A stretch of 64,000 nucleotides of DNA from Mercurialis annua (GCF_937616625.2 NC_065576.1:23358628-23422627), one strand, 5' to 3'; counted from the first letter of the stretch, positions 23,135 to 36,761 are shown. The notes: generated from the letters alone by a model not told the origin. Numbers and translations: made by a program.

Positions 23135-26100
23135 ACCTTTTTAGCAATTTAAGCCAAACGTTTACAAACGTGACAAAACAAATCCAAATGTTTCACCATT
23201 ATAGCGATTTAAGCCAAATGTTTGCAAACGTTAGGAAACAAATCCAAACATTTAACCTTTTTAGCAATATAACCCAAAGGTTTACAACCGTTATGAAACA
23301 AATCCAAACATTTCCCCATTTTAGCGATTTAAGCCAAACGTTTAAAACGTTATGAAATAAATCCAAACATTTAACGTTTTTAGTATGCCAAACGTTTACA
23401 AATGTTATGAAACAAAACCAACAGTTTTCCATTTTTAGGGAATTTAAGCCAAACGTTTTAAATGATACAAAACAAAACTAAACGGTCAAAACATTATGAA
23501 ACAAATCCTAATCCAAATGATTAAAATGTCACGAAACAAATCCAAACGTGAAAAGGTGAAACGATTTCGGGAAACAGTTACAAACTTTATGAAGAAAATA
23601 AACAAGTTTCCCATTTTTAGCGATTTAAGCCACACATTTTAAACATTACGAAACAAAACCAAACGCTTAAAACGTTACGAAACAAATCCAAACGTTTCAC
23701 CATTTTAGCGATTTAAGCCGAACATTTACAAACGTAAGGAAAAAAATCCAAACGTTTCCCCTTTTAATCGATTGAAGCCAAACGTTTACAAACGTTACGA
23801 AACAAAACCAAACGTTCAAAACGTTACGAAACAAAACCAAACGTATTACCATTTTAGCGATTTAAGCCAAACATTTAAAACGTTACGAAATAAATCTAAA
23901 TGTTTCACCTTTTTAACGATTTAAGCCAAACGTTTACAAACGTTAAGAAACAAATCGAAGCGTTTCACCTTTTTAGCAATTTAAGCCAAATGTTTACAAA
24001 CTTTACAAAACAAAACCAAACGTTTCCCAATTTTAGCAATTTAAGCCAAACGTTTACAAACGTTAAACAAATCTAAGCGCTTCACCTTTTTAGCAATTTA
24101 AGCCAACGTTTAGAAACGTTACAAAACAAAACCAAACGTTTTACCTTTTTAGCGATTTAAGCCAAACGTTTACAAACGTTACAAAACAAATCCAAACGTT
24201 TTCCCATTTCAGCGATTTAAGCCAAACATTTAAAACGTTATGAAACAAATCCAAACATTTACCCTTTTTAGCGATTTAAGCCAAACGTTGCAAAAAAAAT
24301 CCAAACGTTTCACCGTTATAGCGACTTAAGGCAAACGTTTACAAACGTTACGAAACAAATCCAACTGTTTCACCTTTTTAGCAATTTAAGCCAAACGTTT
24401 ACAAATGTTACCAAAAAAATCCAAAAGTTTCACCTTTTTAGCGATTTAAGCTAAACGTTTATAAACGTTACAAAACAAATCTAAACGTTTTACTTTTTTT
24501 AGCAATTTAACCCAAATATTTACAAATGTTACGAAACAAATCCAAACGTTTCACCTTTTTAATGATATAAGCCAAACGTTTACAAACGCTACGAAACGAA
24601 TCGAAATGTTTCCCTTTTTAACGATTTAAGCCAAACGTTTACAATCATTATGAAACAAATCCAAACATTTAACCTTTTTGGCAATTTAATCCAAACGTTT
24701 ACAAACAATACGAAACAAATCTAAACGTTTCACATTTTTAGCGATTTAAGCCAAATGTTTACAAACGTTACGAAAAAACCAAGCGTTTCACTTTTTAGCA
24801 ATTTATGTCAAACGTTTACAAACGTTCCGAAAAAAATACAAAAGTTTCACCATTTTAGTAATTTATGCCAAACGTTTACAAACGTTACGAATACAAATCC
24901 AAGCGTTTCATCTTTTTAGAAATTTATGCCAAACGTTTAAAAACATTACGAAACAAATCCAAACATTTTCCCATTTTAGCGATTGTAGCCGAAAATTTAC
25001 AAACGTTACGAAACAAATCCTAACGTTTCAACTTTTTTTTGTGATTTAAGTCGAACGTTTACAAACGATACGAAACAAATTCAAACGTTTCACCTTTTTA
25101 GCAATTTTAGGCAAAACGTTTACAAACGATACGAAACAAGTTCAAACGTTTCCCCATTTTAACGATTTAAGCGAAACGCTTAAAACGTTACAAAACAAAT
25201 CCAAAAATTTCACCTTTTTAACGATCTAAGCCAAACGTTTACATACGTTACGAAACAAAACAAAACGTTTCACCTTTTTAGCGATTTAAGCCAAACATTA
25301 TAAACGTTACAAAACAAATTCAAAAGTTTCACATTTTTAGCAATTTAAGCCAAACTTTTATAAACGCTACGAAACAAATCTAAATGTTTCCCCTTTTTAA
25401 CGATTTAAGCCAAACGTTTACAAACATTACGAAATAAATAAAAACAATTCACATTTTTAGCAATTTAAGCCAAACATTTACAAACGTTACAAAACAAAAC
25501 CAAACGTTTCACCTTTTTAGAAATTTAAGCCAAACGTTTGCAAACGTTACGAAACAAATCCAAGCGTTTCACCTTTTTAGCAATTTAAGCCAAACGTTTA
25601 CAAACGTGACAAAACAAATCCAAATGTTTCACCATTATAGCGATTTAAGCCAAATGTTTGCAAACGTTAGGAAACAAATCCAAACATTTAACCTTTTTAG
25701 CAATATAAGCCAAAGGTTTACAACCGTTATGAAACAAATCCAAACATTTCCCCATTTTAGCGATTTAAGCCAAACGTTTAAAACGTTATGAAATAAATCC
25801 AAACATTTAACGTTTTTAGTATGCCAAACGTTTACAAATGTTATGAAACAAAACCAACAGTTTTCCATTTTTAGGGAATTTAAGCCAAACGTTTTAAATG
25901 ATACAAAACAAAACTAAACAGTCAAAACATTATGAAACAAATCCTAATCCAAATGATTAAAATGTCACGCAACAAATCCAAACGTGAAAAGGTGAAACAA
26001 TTTCGGGAAACAGTTACAAACTTTATGAAGAAAATAAACAAGTTTCCCATTTTTAGCGATTTAAGCCACACATTTTAAACATTACGAAACAAAACCAAAC

Positions 26101-27999
26101 GCTTAAAACGTTACGAAACAAATCCAAACGTTTCACCATTTTAGCGATTTATGCCGAACATTTACAAACGTAAGGAAAAAAATCCAAACGTGTCCCCTTT
26201 TTATCGATTGAAGCCAAACGTTTACAAACGTTACGAAACAAAACCAAACGTTCAAAACGTTACGAAACAAAACCAAACGTATTACCATTTTAGCGATTTA
26301 AGCCAAACATTTAAAACGTTACGAAATAAATCTAAATGTTTCACCTTTTTAACGATTTAAGCCAAACGTTTACAAACGTTAAGAACACAAATCGAAGCGT
26401 TTCACCTTTTTAGCAATTTAAGCCAAATGTTTACAAACTTTACAAAACAAAACCAAACGTTTCCCAATTTTAGCAATTTAAGCCAAACGTTTACAAACGT
26501 TAAACAAATCTAAGCGCTTCACCTTTTTAGCAATTTAAGCCAACGTTTAGAAACGTTACAAAACAAAACCAAACGTTTTACCTTTTTAGCGATTTAAGCC
26601 AAACGTTTACAAACGTTACAAAACAAATCCAAACGTTTTCCCATTTCAGCGATTTAAGCCAAACATTTAAAACGTTATGAAACAAATCCAAACATTTACC
26701 CTTTTTAGCGATTTAAGCCAAACGTTGCAAAAAAAATCCAAACGTTTCACCGTTATAGCGACTTAAGGCAAACGTTTACAAACGTTACGAAACAAATCCG
26801 ACTGTTTCACCTTTTTAGCAATTTAAGCCAAACGTTTACAAATGTTACCAAAAAAATCCAAAAGTTTCACCTTTTTAGCGATTTAAGCCAAACGTTTATA
26901 AACGTTACAAAACAAATCTAAACGTTTCACCTTTTTAGCAATTTAACCCAAATATTTACAAATGTTACGAAACAAATCCAAACGTTTCACCTTTTTAATG
27001 ATATAAGCCAAACGTTTACAAACGCTACGAAACGAATCGAAATGTTTCCCTTTTTAACGATTTAAGCCAAACGTTTACAATCATTATGAAACAAATCCAA
27101 ACATTTAACCTTTTTGGCAATTTAAGCCAAACGTTTACAAACAATACGAAACAAATCTAAACGTTTCACATTTTTAGCGATTTAAGCCAAATGTTTACAA
27201 ACGTTACGAAAAAACCAAGCGTTTCACTTTTTAGCAATTTATGTCAAACGTTTACAAACGTTCCGAAAAAAATCCAAAAGTTTCACCATTTTAGTAATTT
27301 ATGCCAAACGTTTACAAACGTTACGAATACAAATCCAAGCGTTTCATCTTTTTAGAAATTTATGCCAAACGTTTAAAAACATTACGAAACAAATCCAAAC
27401 ATTTTTCCATTTTAGCGATTGTAGCCGAAAATTTACAAACGTTACGAAACAAATCCTAACGTTTCAACTTTTTTTGTGATTTAAGTCGAACGTTTACAAA
27501 CGATACGAAACAAATTCAAACGTTTCACCTTTTTAGCAATTTTAGGCAAAACGTTTACAGACGATACGAAACAAGTTCAAACGTTTCCCCATTTTAGCGA
27601 TTTAAGCGAAACGCTTAAAACGTTACAAAACAAATCCAAAAATTTCACCTTTTTAACGATCTAAGCCAAACGTTTACATACGTTACGAAACAAAACAAAA
27701 CGTTTCACCTTTTTAGCGATTTAAGCCAAACATTATAAACGTTACAAAACAAATTCAAAAGTTTCACATTTTTAGCAATTTAAGCCAAACTTTTATAAAC
27801 GCTACGAAACAAATCTAAATGTTTCCCCTTTTTAACGATTTAAGCCAAACGTTTACAAACATTACGAAATAAATAAAAACAATTCACATTTTTAGCAATT
27901 TAAGCCAAACATTTGCAAACGTTACAAAACAAAACCAAACGTTTCACCTTTTTAGAAATTTAAGCCAAACGTTTGCAAACGTTACGAAACAAATCCAAG
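23135..27999 (+). repeat. Higher-order repeat pair, 2436-bp unit
   Basis: 23135-25570 and 25571-27999 are near-identical (for example 23170 with 25606, 23461 with 25897). The unit includes atypical monomers, such as the stretch near 23500-23600 and 25940-26040 where monomers are scrambled. Copy 2 ends exactly at the main orientation switch, at a point equivalent to 25563 in copy 1. Confidence 0.93.
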
Positions 28000-28394
28000 A
28001 TGAAACGTTTGGATTTGTTTCGTAGACGTTTGGCTTCAATTGCTAAAACGGTGAAACGTTTGGATTTGTTTCGTAACGTTTGTAAACGTTTGGCGTAAAT
28101 CGCTAAAAATGTGAAAGGTTTCGATATGTTTCGTAACGTTTGCAAACGTTTGGTTTTGTTTCGTAACGTTTTTAAACGTTTGGCTTAAATTGCTAAAAAA
28201 GTGAAATGTTTGGATTTGTTTCGTAACGTTTGTAAACGTTTGCCTTAAATCGCTAAAAAGATGAAACGTTTGGATTTGTTTCGTAAACGTTTGGCTTAAA
28301 TTGGTAAAAAGGTAAAACGTTTGGATTTGTTTCGTAACGTTTGTAAAGGTTTGTCATAAATCGCTAAAAATAGGAAACGTTTGTATTTGTTTCG

Positions 28395-28932
28395 TAACGT
28401 TTGTAAACGTTTGGCTTAAATCGCTAAAAAGGTGAAACGTTTGGATTTGTTTGGTAAACTTTTGTAAACGTTTGGTTTAAATCGCTAAAAAGGTGAAACG
28501 TTTGCATTCGTTTCGTAACATTTGTAAACATTTGGCTTAAATTGCTAAAAAGGTGAAACGCTTGGATTTGTTTCATAACGTTTATTAACGTTGGGCTTAA
28601 ATTGCTAAAAAGGTGAAACATTTGGATTTGTTTTCTAACCTTTGTAAACGTTTGGCTTAAATCACAAAAAAAGTGAAATGTTTGGATTTGTTTCGTAACG
28701 TTTGTAAACGTTTGGCTTAAATCTCTAAAAAGGTGAAACGTTTGGATTTGTTTTGTAACGTTTGTAAACGTTTGGCTTAAATTGCTAAATAGGTGAAACG
28801 ATTGGATTTGTTTCGGAACGTTTGTAAACATTTGCCTTAAATTGCTATTACTAAACAATTCCAAACATTTCCCGTTTTTAGCGATTTAAGCCAAACGTTT
28901 GTAAACGTTTGGTTTGATTTCGTAATTTTGTA
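28395..28932 (-). repeat. Long inverted duplication, right arm
   Basis: Inverted near-identical copy of 2085-2620, lying about 0.4 kb after the main orientation switch. Similarity drops beyond 28932, where the left arm carries monomers absent here. Confidence 0.9.
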
Positions 28933-31144
28933 AACATTTGTTTCGTAACGTTTGTAAACGTTTGGCTTAAATTGCTAAAAAGGTAAAACGTTTGGATTTT
29001 TTTCTTAATGTTTGTAATTTTATGGCTTATATCGCTAAAAAGATGAAACGTTTAGATTTCTTTCGTAAACGTATGGCTTCAATTGCAAAAAAGGTGAAAT
29101 GTTTGGATTTGTATCGTAACGTTTGTAAACGTTTGGCATAAATCGCTAAAAATGTGAAACATTTGGATTTGTTTCGTAACATTTGTAAACGTTTGGTTTT
29201 GTTGCGTAGCGTTTGTAGACGTTTGGTTTTGTTTCGTAGCGTTTGTAAATGTTTGGCTTAAATCGCTAAAAAGGGGAAAGGCTTGGATTTGTTTCGTAAC
29301 GTTTGTAAACGTTTGGCTTAAATCGCTAAAAAGATGAGACGTTTGGATTTGTTTCATAAACGTTTTGCTTCAATTGCTAATAAGGTGAAACGTTTGGATT
29401 TGTTTCGTAACGTTTGTAACCGTTTGGCATAAATCGCTAAAAAGGTAAAATGTTTGGATTTGTTTCGTAATGTTTTCAACGTTTGGCTTAAATCAATAAA
29501 ATGGGGAAACTTTTGGATTTGTTTCGTAACGTTTGTAAACGTTGAGCTTAAATCGCTAAAAAGGTGAAACGTTTGGATTTGTTTCATAACGTTTGTAAAC
29601 CTTTGGCTTAAATCGCTATAACGGTGAAACGTTTGGATTTGTTTTGTAACGTTTGTAAATGTTTGGCTTAAATCGCTAAAAAGGGGAAATGTTTGCATTT
29701 GTTTCGTAACATTTTAAACATTTGGCTTAAATCACTAAAATGGGGAAACGTTTGGATTTGTTTATAACGTTTGTAAACGTTTGGCATAAATCGTTAAAAA
29801 GGTAAAACCTTTGGTTTTGTTTTGTAACGTTTCTAAACGTTGGCTTAAATTGCTAAAAACGTGAAACGCTTGGATTTGTTTAACGTGTGTAAACGTTTGG
29901 CTTAAATTGCTAAAAATGGGATACGTTTGGTTTTGTTTTGTAACGTTTGTAAACATTTGGCTTAAATTGCTAAAAAGGTGAAACTCTTGAATTTGTTTCA
30001 GAATATTTTTTAAAGGTTTGGCTTAATTTGCTAAAAAGAGGAAACCCTTGGATTGTTTTCGTAACGTTTGTAAACGTTTGGCTTAAATTGCTAAAAAAGT
30101 GAAACGCTTGGAAGGGTTTAGCATGAATGGCTAAAAATGTGAAACGTTTGGATTTTTCTTGTAACGTTTTAAACGTTTGGTTTTAATTCGTAATGTTTGT
30201 CAACGTTTGGCGTAAATCTTAAAAAGGTTAAACGTTTGGTTTTAATTTGTAACGTTTTTAAACATTTGGCTTAAATCGCTAAAAATGTGAAACGTTTGTA
30301 CTTGTTTCGTAACGTTTGTAAACGTTTGGCTTATATTGCTAAAAAGGCGAAATATTTGAATTTGTTTCGTAGAGTTTGTAAACGTTTGGCTGAAATCGCT
30401 AAAAAGGGGAAACATTTGGATTTGTTTCGTAACGTTTGTAAACGTTTGGTTTTGTTTCTTAACGTTTGTAAACGTTCGGCTTAAATCGCTAAAAATCTGA
30501 AACGTTTGTATTTGTTTCATAACCTTTGTAAACGTTTGGCTTAAATCACTAAAAAGGTGAAACATTTAGATTTGTTTCGTAACGTTTGTAAATGTTTGGC
30601 TTAAATTTCTAAGAAGTTGACACGTTTGGATTTGCTTCGTAAGCTTTGTAAACGTTTGGCATAAATCGCTAAAAAGGTGAAACGTTTGGTTTTGTTTTAT
30701 AACCTTTGTAAACGTTTGGCTTATATCGCTAGAAAGCGGAAACGTTTGAATCTGTTTTGTAACGTTTGTAAACATTTTGCTTAAATTGCTAAAAAGATGA
30801 CACGTTTGGATCTGTTTCGTTATCTTTGTAAACGTTTGGCTTAAATCATTAAAAAGGGGAAACGTTTGGATTTGTTTCGTAACGTTTGTAAACGTTTGGA
30901 TTAAATCGCTAAAAAGGTGAAACATTTGAATTTGTTGAAAAAGTTTGATTTAAATCGCAAAAAAGGTGAAACGTTTGGTTTTGTTTCGTAATAAACGTTC
31001 GGCTTAAATCGCTAAAAGGTAAAACGCTTGGATTTGTATTGTAACGTTTATAAACGTTTTGCTTATTTCGCTAAAAAGGTGAAACATTTTGATTTGTTTC
31101 GTAATGTTTGTAAAGGTTTGGATTAAATTATGAAAAAGGTAAAA

Positions 31145-32742
31145 CACTTGGATTTGTTTCGTAACGTTTCGCTTAAATTACTAAAAAAGTGAAACGCTTG
31201 GATTTATTTCGGAACGTTTGTAAACGTTTGGCTTAAATTGCTAAAAAGGTGAAACACTTGGATTTATTTCAGAACGTCTGTAAATGTTTGGCTTAAATTG
31301 CTAAAAAGGTGAAACGCTTGGATTTGTTTCGTAACAATTGTAATGGTTTGGCTTATATCGCTAAAAATGTGAAACGTTTGGATTTGTTTCGTAATATTTT
31401 AAACGTTTGGTATTATTTTGTTACCTTCATAAACGTTTGGCTTAAATCGCTAAAAAGGTAAAACGTTTGGATTTGTTTCGTAACGTTTGTAAACGTTGGG
31501 CTTAAATAGCTTAAAAGGGAAAACATTTGGATTTGTTTCGTAACGTTTGTAAACGTTCGGCTTAAATCGCTAAAAAGGCGAAATGTTTAGATTTGTTTCG
31601 TAACATTTTGTAAACGTTTGGCTTAAATCTCTAACAAGGCGAAACATTTGGATTTGTTTCGTAACGTTTGTAAATGTTTGGCTTAAATCGCTAAAAAGGG
31701 GAAACGTTTGGATTTGTTCGTGACGTTTGTAAACATTTGGCTTAAATCGCTAAAATGATGACACATTTGGACTTCTTTCGTAACGTGTGTAAACGTTTAG
31801 CTTAAATCACTAAAAAGGTGAAACGTTTGGATTTGTTTCGTAAGATTTGTAAACGTTTGGATTAAATTGCTAAAAAGGTGAATCGCGTGGATTTGTTTCG
31901 TAACATTTGTAAACTTTTGGCTTATATTGCTAAAAAGGTGAAACACTTGGATTTGTTTCGTAACGTTTCACTTAAATTACTAAAAAAGTGAAACGCTTGG
32001 ATTTATTTCGGAACGTTTGTAAACGTTTGGCTTAAATTGCTAAAAAGGTGAAACGCTTGGATTTATTTCGGAACGTTTGTAAATGTTTGGCTTAAATTGC
32101 TAAAAATGTGAAACGCTTGGATTTGTTTCGTAACAATTGTAATGGTTTGGCTTATATCGCTAAAAATGTGAAACGTTTGGATTTGTTTCATAATAATTTA
32201 AACGTTTGGTTTTATTTTGTTACCTTCGTAAACGTTTGGCTTAAATCGCTAAAAAGGTAAAACGTTTGGATTTGTTTCGTAACGTTTGTAAACGTTGGGC
32301 TTAAATATCTTAAAAGGGGAAACATTTGGATTTGTTTCGTAACGTTTGTAAACGTTCGGCTTAAATCGCTAAAAAGGCGAAACATTTGGATTTGTTTCGT
32401 AACATTTTGTAAACGTTTGGCTTAAATCGCTAACAAGGCGAAACGTTTGGATTTTTTTCGTAACGTTTGTAAATGTTTGGCTTAAATCGCTAAAAAGGGG
32501 AAACGTTTGGATTTGTTTGTGACGTTTGTAAACATTTGGCTTAAATCGCTATAATGATGACACATTTTGATTTCTTTCGTAACGTGTGTAAACGTTTATC
32601 TTATATCACTAAAAAGGTGAAACGTTTGGATTTGTTTCGTAACATTTGTAAACGTTTGGATTAAATTGCTAAAAAGGGGAATCGCGTGGATTTGTTTCGT
32701 AACGTTTGTAAACGTTTGGCTTATATTGCTAAAAAGGTGAAA
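31145..32742 (-). repeat. Higher-order repeat pair, 799-bp unit
   Basis: 31145-31943 and 31944-32742 share rare variants at a constant offset of 799: the 50-bp-class monomer near 31165 and 31964, the AATGATGACACATTT variant near 31753 and 32552, and GAATCGCGTGG near 31880 and 32679. There are more differences between these copies than in the 2436-bp pair, so this duplication is older. Confidence 0.9.
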
Positions 32743-33862
32743 CGCTTGATTTGTTTCGAAACGTTTGTAAACGTTTGGCTTAAATTGTTAAAAAGATGAA
32801 ACGCTTTGATTTGTCTCGTAACCATTGTAAACATTTGGCTTCAATCGCTAAAAAGGTGAAAGGTTTGGATTTGTTTCGAAACGTTTGTAAACGTTTGGCT
32901 TAAATAGCTAAAAAGCTGAAACGTTTGGATTTGTTTCGTAAACTTTTGGCTTCAATTACTAAAAAGGGGAAACGTTTGCATTTGTTTCGTAACGTTTGTA
33001 AACATTTGGCATAAATCGCTAAAAATGTGAAATGTTTGGATTTGTTTCGTAACGTTTTAAACGTTTGGCTTAAATCGCTAAAATGGGGAAACAATTGGAT
33101 TTGTTTCGTAACATTTGTAAACGTTTGGTTTAAATTGCTAAAAAGGTGAAATGTTTGCTTTTGTTTCGTAACGTTTGTAAACGTTCGACTTAATTCTTTA
33201 AAAAGGTGAAACGTTTGGATTTGTTTCGTAACATTTGTAAAATTTGGCTTAGATTACTAAAAAGGTAAAAGGCTTGAATTTGTTTCGGAATGTTTGTAAA
33301 CGTTTGGCTTAAATTGCTAAAAAGATGAAATGCTTGGATCTTTTTCATGACATTTGTAAACGTTTGACTTAGATTGCTAAAAAGGTTAAACGCTTGGTTT
33401 TGTTTTGTAAAGTTTGTAACGGTTTTCTTAAATCGCTAAATATGTGAAATGTTTGGATTTCTTTCGTAATGGTTTAAACGTTTGGTGTTGTTTCGTAACG
33501 TTCGTAAACGTTTGGCTTAAATCATTAAAAAGGTTAAACGTTTTGATTTGTTTCGTAACGTTTGTAAACATTTGGCTTAAATTGCTAAAAAGGCGAAACG
33601 TTTGGATTTGTTTCGTAACATTTGTAAACGTTTGGCTTAAATTGCTAATAAGGTGAAACACTTGGATTTGTTTCGTAACGTTTGTAAACGTTTTACTTAA
33701 ATTGCTAAAAAGGTGAAAAGTTTGGATTTGTTTCGTAACATTTTAAACGTTGGTTTTGCTTCAAAACGTTTGTAAACATTCGGCTTAAATCCCTAAAAAT
33801 GTGAAACGTTTGTATTTGTTTCGTACCGTTTGTAAATGTTTGGCTTAAATCGCTAAAAAGGT

Positions 33863-33972
33863 GACACGTTTGGATTTGTTTCGTAACGTTTGGCTTAAAT
33901 TGCTAAAAAGGTGACACGTTTGGATTTGTTTCGTAACGTTTGGCTTAAATTGCTAAAAAGGTGACACGTTTG
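33863..33972 (-). repeat. Tandem 50-bp monomer variants
   Basis: GACACG recurs at 33863, 33913 and 33963, a 50-bp spacing. These monomers lack one 10-bp word between neighbouring AAACG motifs. The same loss appears singly elsewhere (for example near 31165 and 17680). Confidence 0.92.
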
Positions 33973-35640
33973 GATTTGTTTCGTAACCTTTGTAAACGTT
34001 TGGCGTAAATCGCTAAAAAGGTGACATGTTTGGTTTTGTTTCCTAACCTTTGTAAACGTTTGGCTTAAATCGCTAAAAAGGTGAAACGTTTGGATTTTTT
34101 TCGCAACCTTTGTAAATATTTTGCTTAAATTGCTAAAAAGGTAAAACGTTAGGATTTGTTTCGTAACTTTGTAAACGTTTGGCTTATATTGCTAAAACGG
34201 TGAAATGTTTGGATTTGTTTCGTAATGTTTGTAAACGTTTGGCTGAAATCGCTAAAAAGGGGAAACATTTGGATTTGTTTCGTAGCGTTTGTAAACGTTT
34301 GGCTTAAATCGCTAAAAGGGTGGAACGTTTGGATTTGTTCCGTAACATTTGAAAAAGTTTGGCTTAAGTCGCAAAAAAAGGGAAACGTTTGGTTTTATTT
34401 TCGTAACGTTTGTCAATGTTCGGATTAAATCGCTAAAAAGGTGAAGCGTTTGGATTTGTTTTATAACGTTTGTAAACGTTAGGCTTAAATTTCCAAAAAT
34501 GTGAAATATTTGGATTTGTTTTGTAATGTTTAAACGTTTGGCTTGAATTGCTAAAAAGGTGAAACGTTTGGATTTGTTTCGTAACGTTTGTAAACGTTTG
34601 GCTTAAATTGCTAAAAAGGTGAAACCTTTGGATTTGTTTCGTAACTTTTTAAATGTTTGGTTTTGCTTCGTAACGTTTGTAAACGTTCCGCTTAAATCGC
34701 TAAAAATGTGAAACGTTTGTATTTGTTTCGTAGTGTTTGTAAATGTTTGGCTTAAATCGCTAAAAATGTGAAACGCTTTTGTTTGTAAACGTGTGGCTTA
34801 AATTTCTAAAAAGGGGACACGTTTGGATTTGTTTCGTAACCTTTGTAAACGTTTGGCTTAAATCGCTAAAAAAGTGACACGTTTTGTTTTGTTTTGTTTC
34901 GTTAACCTTTGTAAACGTTTGGCTTAAATCGCTAAAAAGGTGAAACGGTTGGATTTGTTTCGCAACGTTTTGCTTAAATTGCTAAAAAGGTAACACGTTT
35001 GGATTTGTTTCTTAACGTTTGTAAATGTTTGGCTTAAATCGTTAAAAAATTGAAACTTTTGGATTTGTTTCGTAATGTTTGTAAACGTGTGGCTTAAATC
35101 GTTAAAAAGGGGAAACGTTTGGATTTGTTTCGTAATGTTTTAAACGTTTTGTTTTAATTCGTAACATTTGTAAATGGTTGGCATAAATCGCAAAAAAGGA
35201 TAAATGTTTGGATTTGTTTCGTAAAGTTTGTAAATATTTGGCTAAAATTGCTAAAAAGGCGAAACGTTTGGATTTGTTTCGTAACGTTTGTAAAAGTTTG
35301 GCTGAAATCGCTAAAGAGGTGAAATGTTTGGCTCAAATCGCTGAAAAGGTTAAACGTTTGAAATTTCGTAACGTTTGTAAACGTTTGGCTTAAATTGCTA
35401 AAAAGGTGAAACGCTTGAATTTGTTTCGTAACGTTTGTAGACTTTTGGCTTAAATTGCTAAAAAGGTGAAACGTTTCGATTTGTTTTGTAAAATTTTAAA
35501 CGTTTGGTTATGCTTCGTAACGTTTGTAAACGTTCGACTAAAATCCATAAAAATGTGAAATGTTTGTATTTGTTTCGTATAACGTTTGTAAATGTTTGGC
35601 TTATATCGCTAAAAAGGTGACACAATTGGATTTGTTTCGT

Positions 35641-36757
35641 GTATTACATATTAAAGTTATTTCTTATTATATTTTATATATACGTGTACTGTGTATACGC
35701 ATCGCATTATATATGATTTGATTAAATGTTATATGTTTCTATCAAGTTGATATACGAGAACTAGTATGCGACCCAAAGAGACTAGCTACCTATTGGGTGT
35801 CAATAGGCTGTGTGATCACCAGTATTGAGTCAGTCTAGTGTGTTTGCATTGGAGAAATGATTTGATATATACATGTATGACATTATATGATATGATATGA
35901 ATATGAATTTCAAAGTTGGACAATGAATTCGATACGAGTGAGCACTCGGCTACGGTGTAGTCTGGAGTCCCCGTATCTAGTGAGTTGGACTCATACTTTG
36001 GGATTAAGAGATAGGTCGCGATCGACGAGGTAGAGTGTGAACACTCCCGGATCGGACCATTTGGATAAGTATGATATGGAAATCCGAAAGTAGTGTCGCA
36101 TACTAGGATATTAGTTTCGAACGGATCAAATACTTGTTTATATGTATTATTTTATATTATTATTTTCTTGAAATGCGATGCTATGTTTTTATAATAATAC
36201 CGTTAGTAAAGTGCAAACTCACTCAGTATTTTCCTAAATACTGACCCCTCACCTTTATCCTTTCAGGTGCTTAGCGTATGGGCCTAGTTAGAAGCCAGTT
36301 TTGGAATCCGGAAGTCAGCTATGTATGTATAGTCCTCAGACTTCTGTGAGTGCTACAGTAGTGGTCCAGTGTTGACAGAGTTGTGGCCTAGACAACAGTA
36401 CATTTTGATTGTACACGTTTCTTGCTGTCTTGTTTATATGTTTTTGTAGGCTATATGTATTATGTTTTATTCACGGCACCAGATGCCGGTGATATGTTGT
36501 GTTAAACTAACTGATGTATATAGTACCGCGAGGCCAGTTTGTACGTGGTACGGTAACTAGAGCCCGTGAGGTTTCCGAGCAGTTAGTGTAAATATTTGGT
36601 ATATATGTATATATATGTTTGTTAGCTTCCGTTTGTGAATGTATTGTATTATATTTGCGAAAAAAAATTGATAGCGGTATTGGGCTTGCTACGGGTTCCG
36701 ATGCTACCACTCCCGTTCCCTAGCGCCGGTTGCGGCTCAATAATTTGGGTCGTGACA
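35641..36757 (+). repeat. 5' LTR remnant, left part missing
   Basis: It matches 42408-42494 plus 45395-46440 of the 3' LTR and ends GGGTCGTGACA. The first 1434 bp of the LTR (equivalent to 40974-42407) are absent. At the breakpoint, satellite and LTR share TTTCGT (35635-35640; 42402-42407), which points to microhomology-mediated deletion. Confidence 0.92.
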
Positions 36758-36761
36758 ATGT

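Larger units (their letters stand above)
12736..27999 (+). repeat. 60-bp satellite, main + orientation array
   Basis: About 250 head-to-tail monomers. The consensus is 60 bp. Numbered from TTAAGCC, CCAAACGTTT occurs at 6-15 and again at 36-45, so the monomer is an old 30-bp dimer. AAACG occurs at 8, 18 and 38 and AAAC at 28, a 10-bp phasing. CG dinucleotides sit at 11, 21, 26, 41 and 57, and the commonest variants (AAATGTTT, AAACATTT) are CG to TG or CA. One + frame lacks stops, and since 60 is divisible by 3 it persists with a 20-residue period (TFHLFSDLSQTFTNVTKQIQ). Most such open frames begin where CG decay made an ATG (AAATGTTTCAC). I do not regard any as a gene. The first five bases, GAAAC, are the right target duplication of the LTR element. 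Confidence 0.97.
28000..35640 (-). repeat. 60-bp satellite, - orientation array
   Basis: About 127 monomers of the same satellite, now reading on the - strand. The switch at 27999/28000 is abrupt (CAAATCCAAG then ATGAAACG) and does not fall on an AAACGTTT dyad, unlike most other switches. The array is broken at 35640 by the non-autonomous LTR element. Confidence 0.96.

Noticed and set aside
12736..27999. CRISPR-like array
   Set aside because: Repeats are contiguous, without unique spacers of constant length, and the context is a plant genome.
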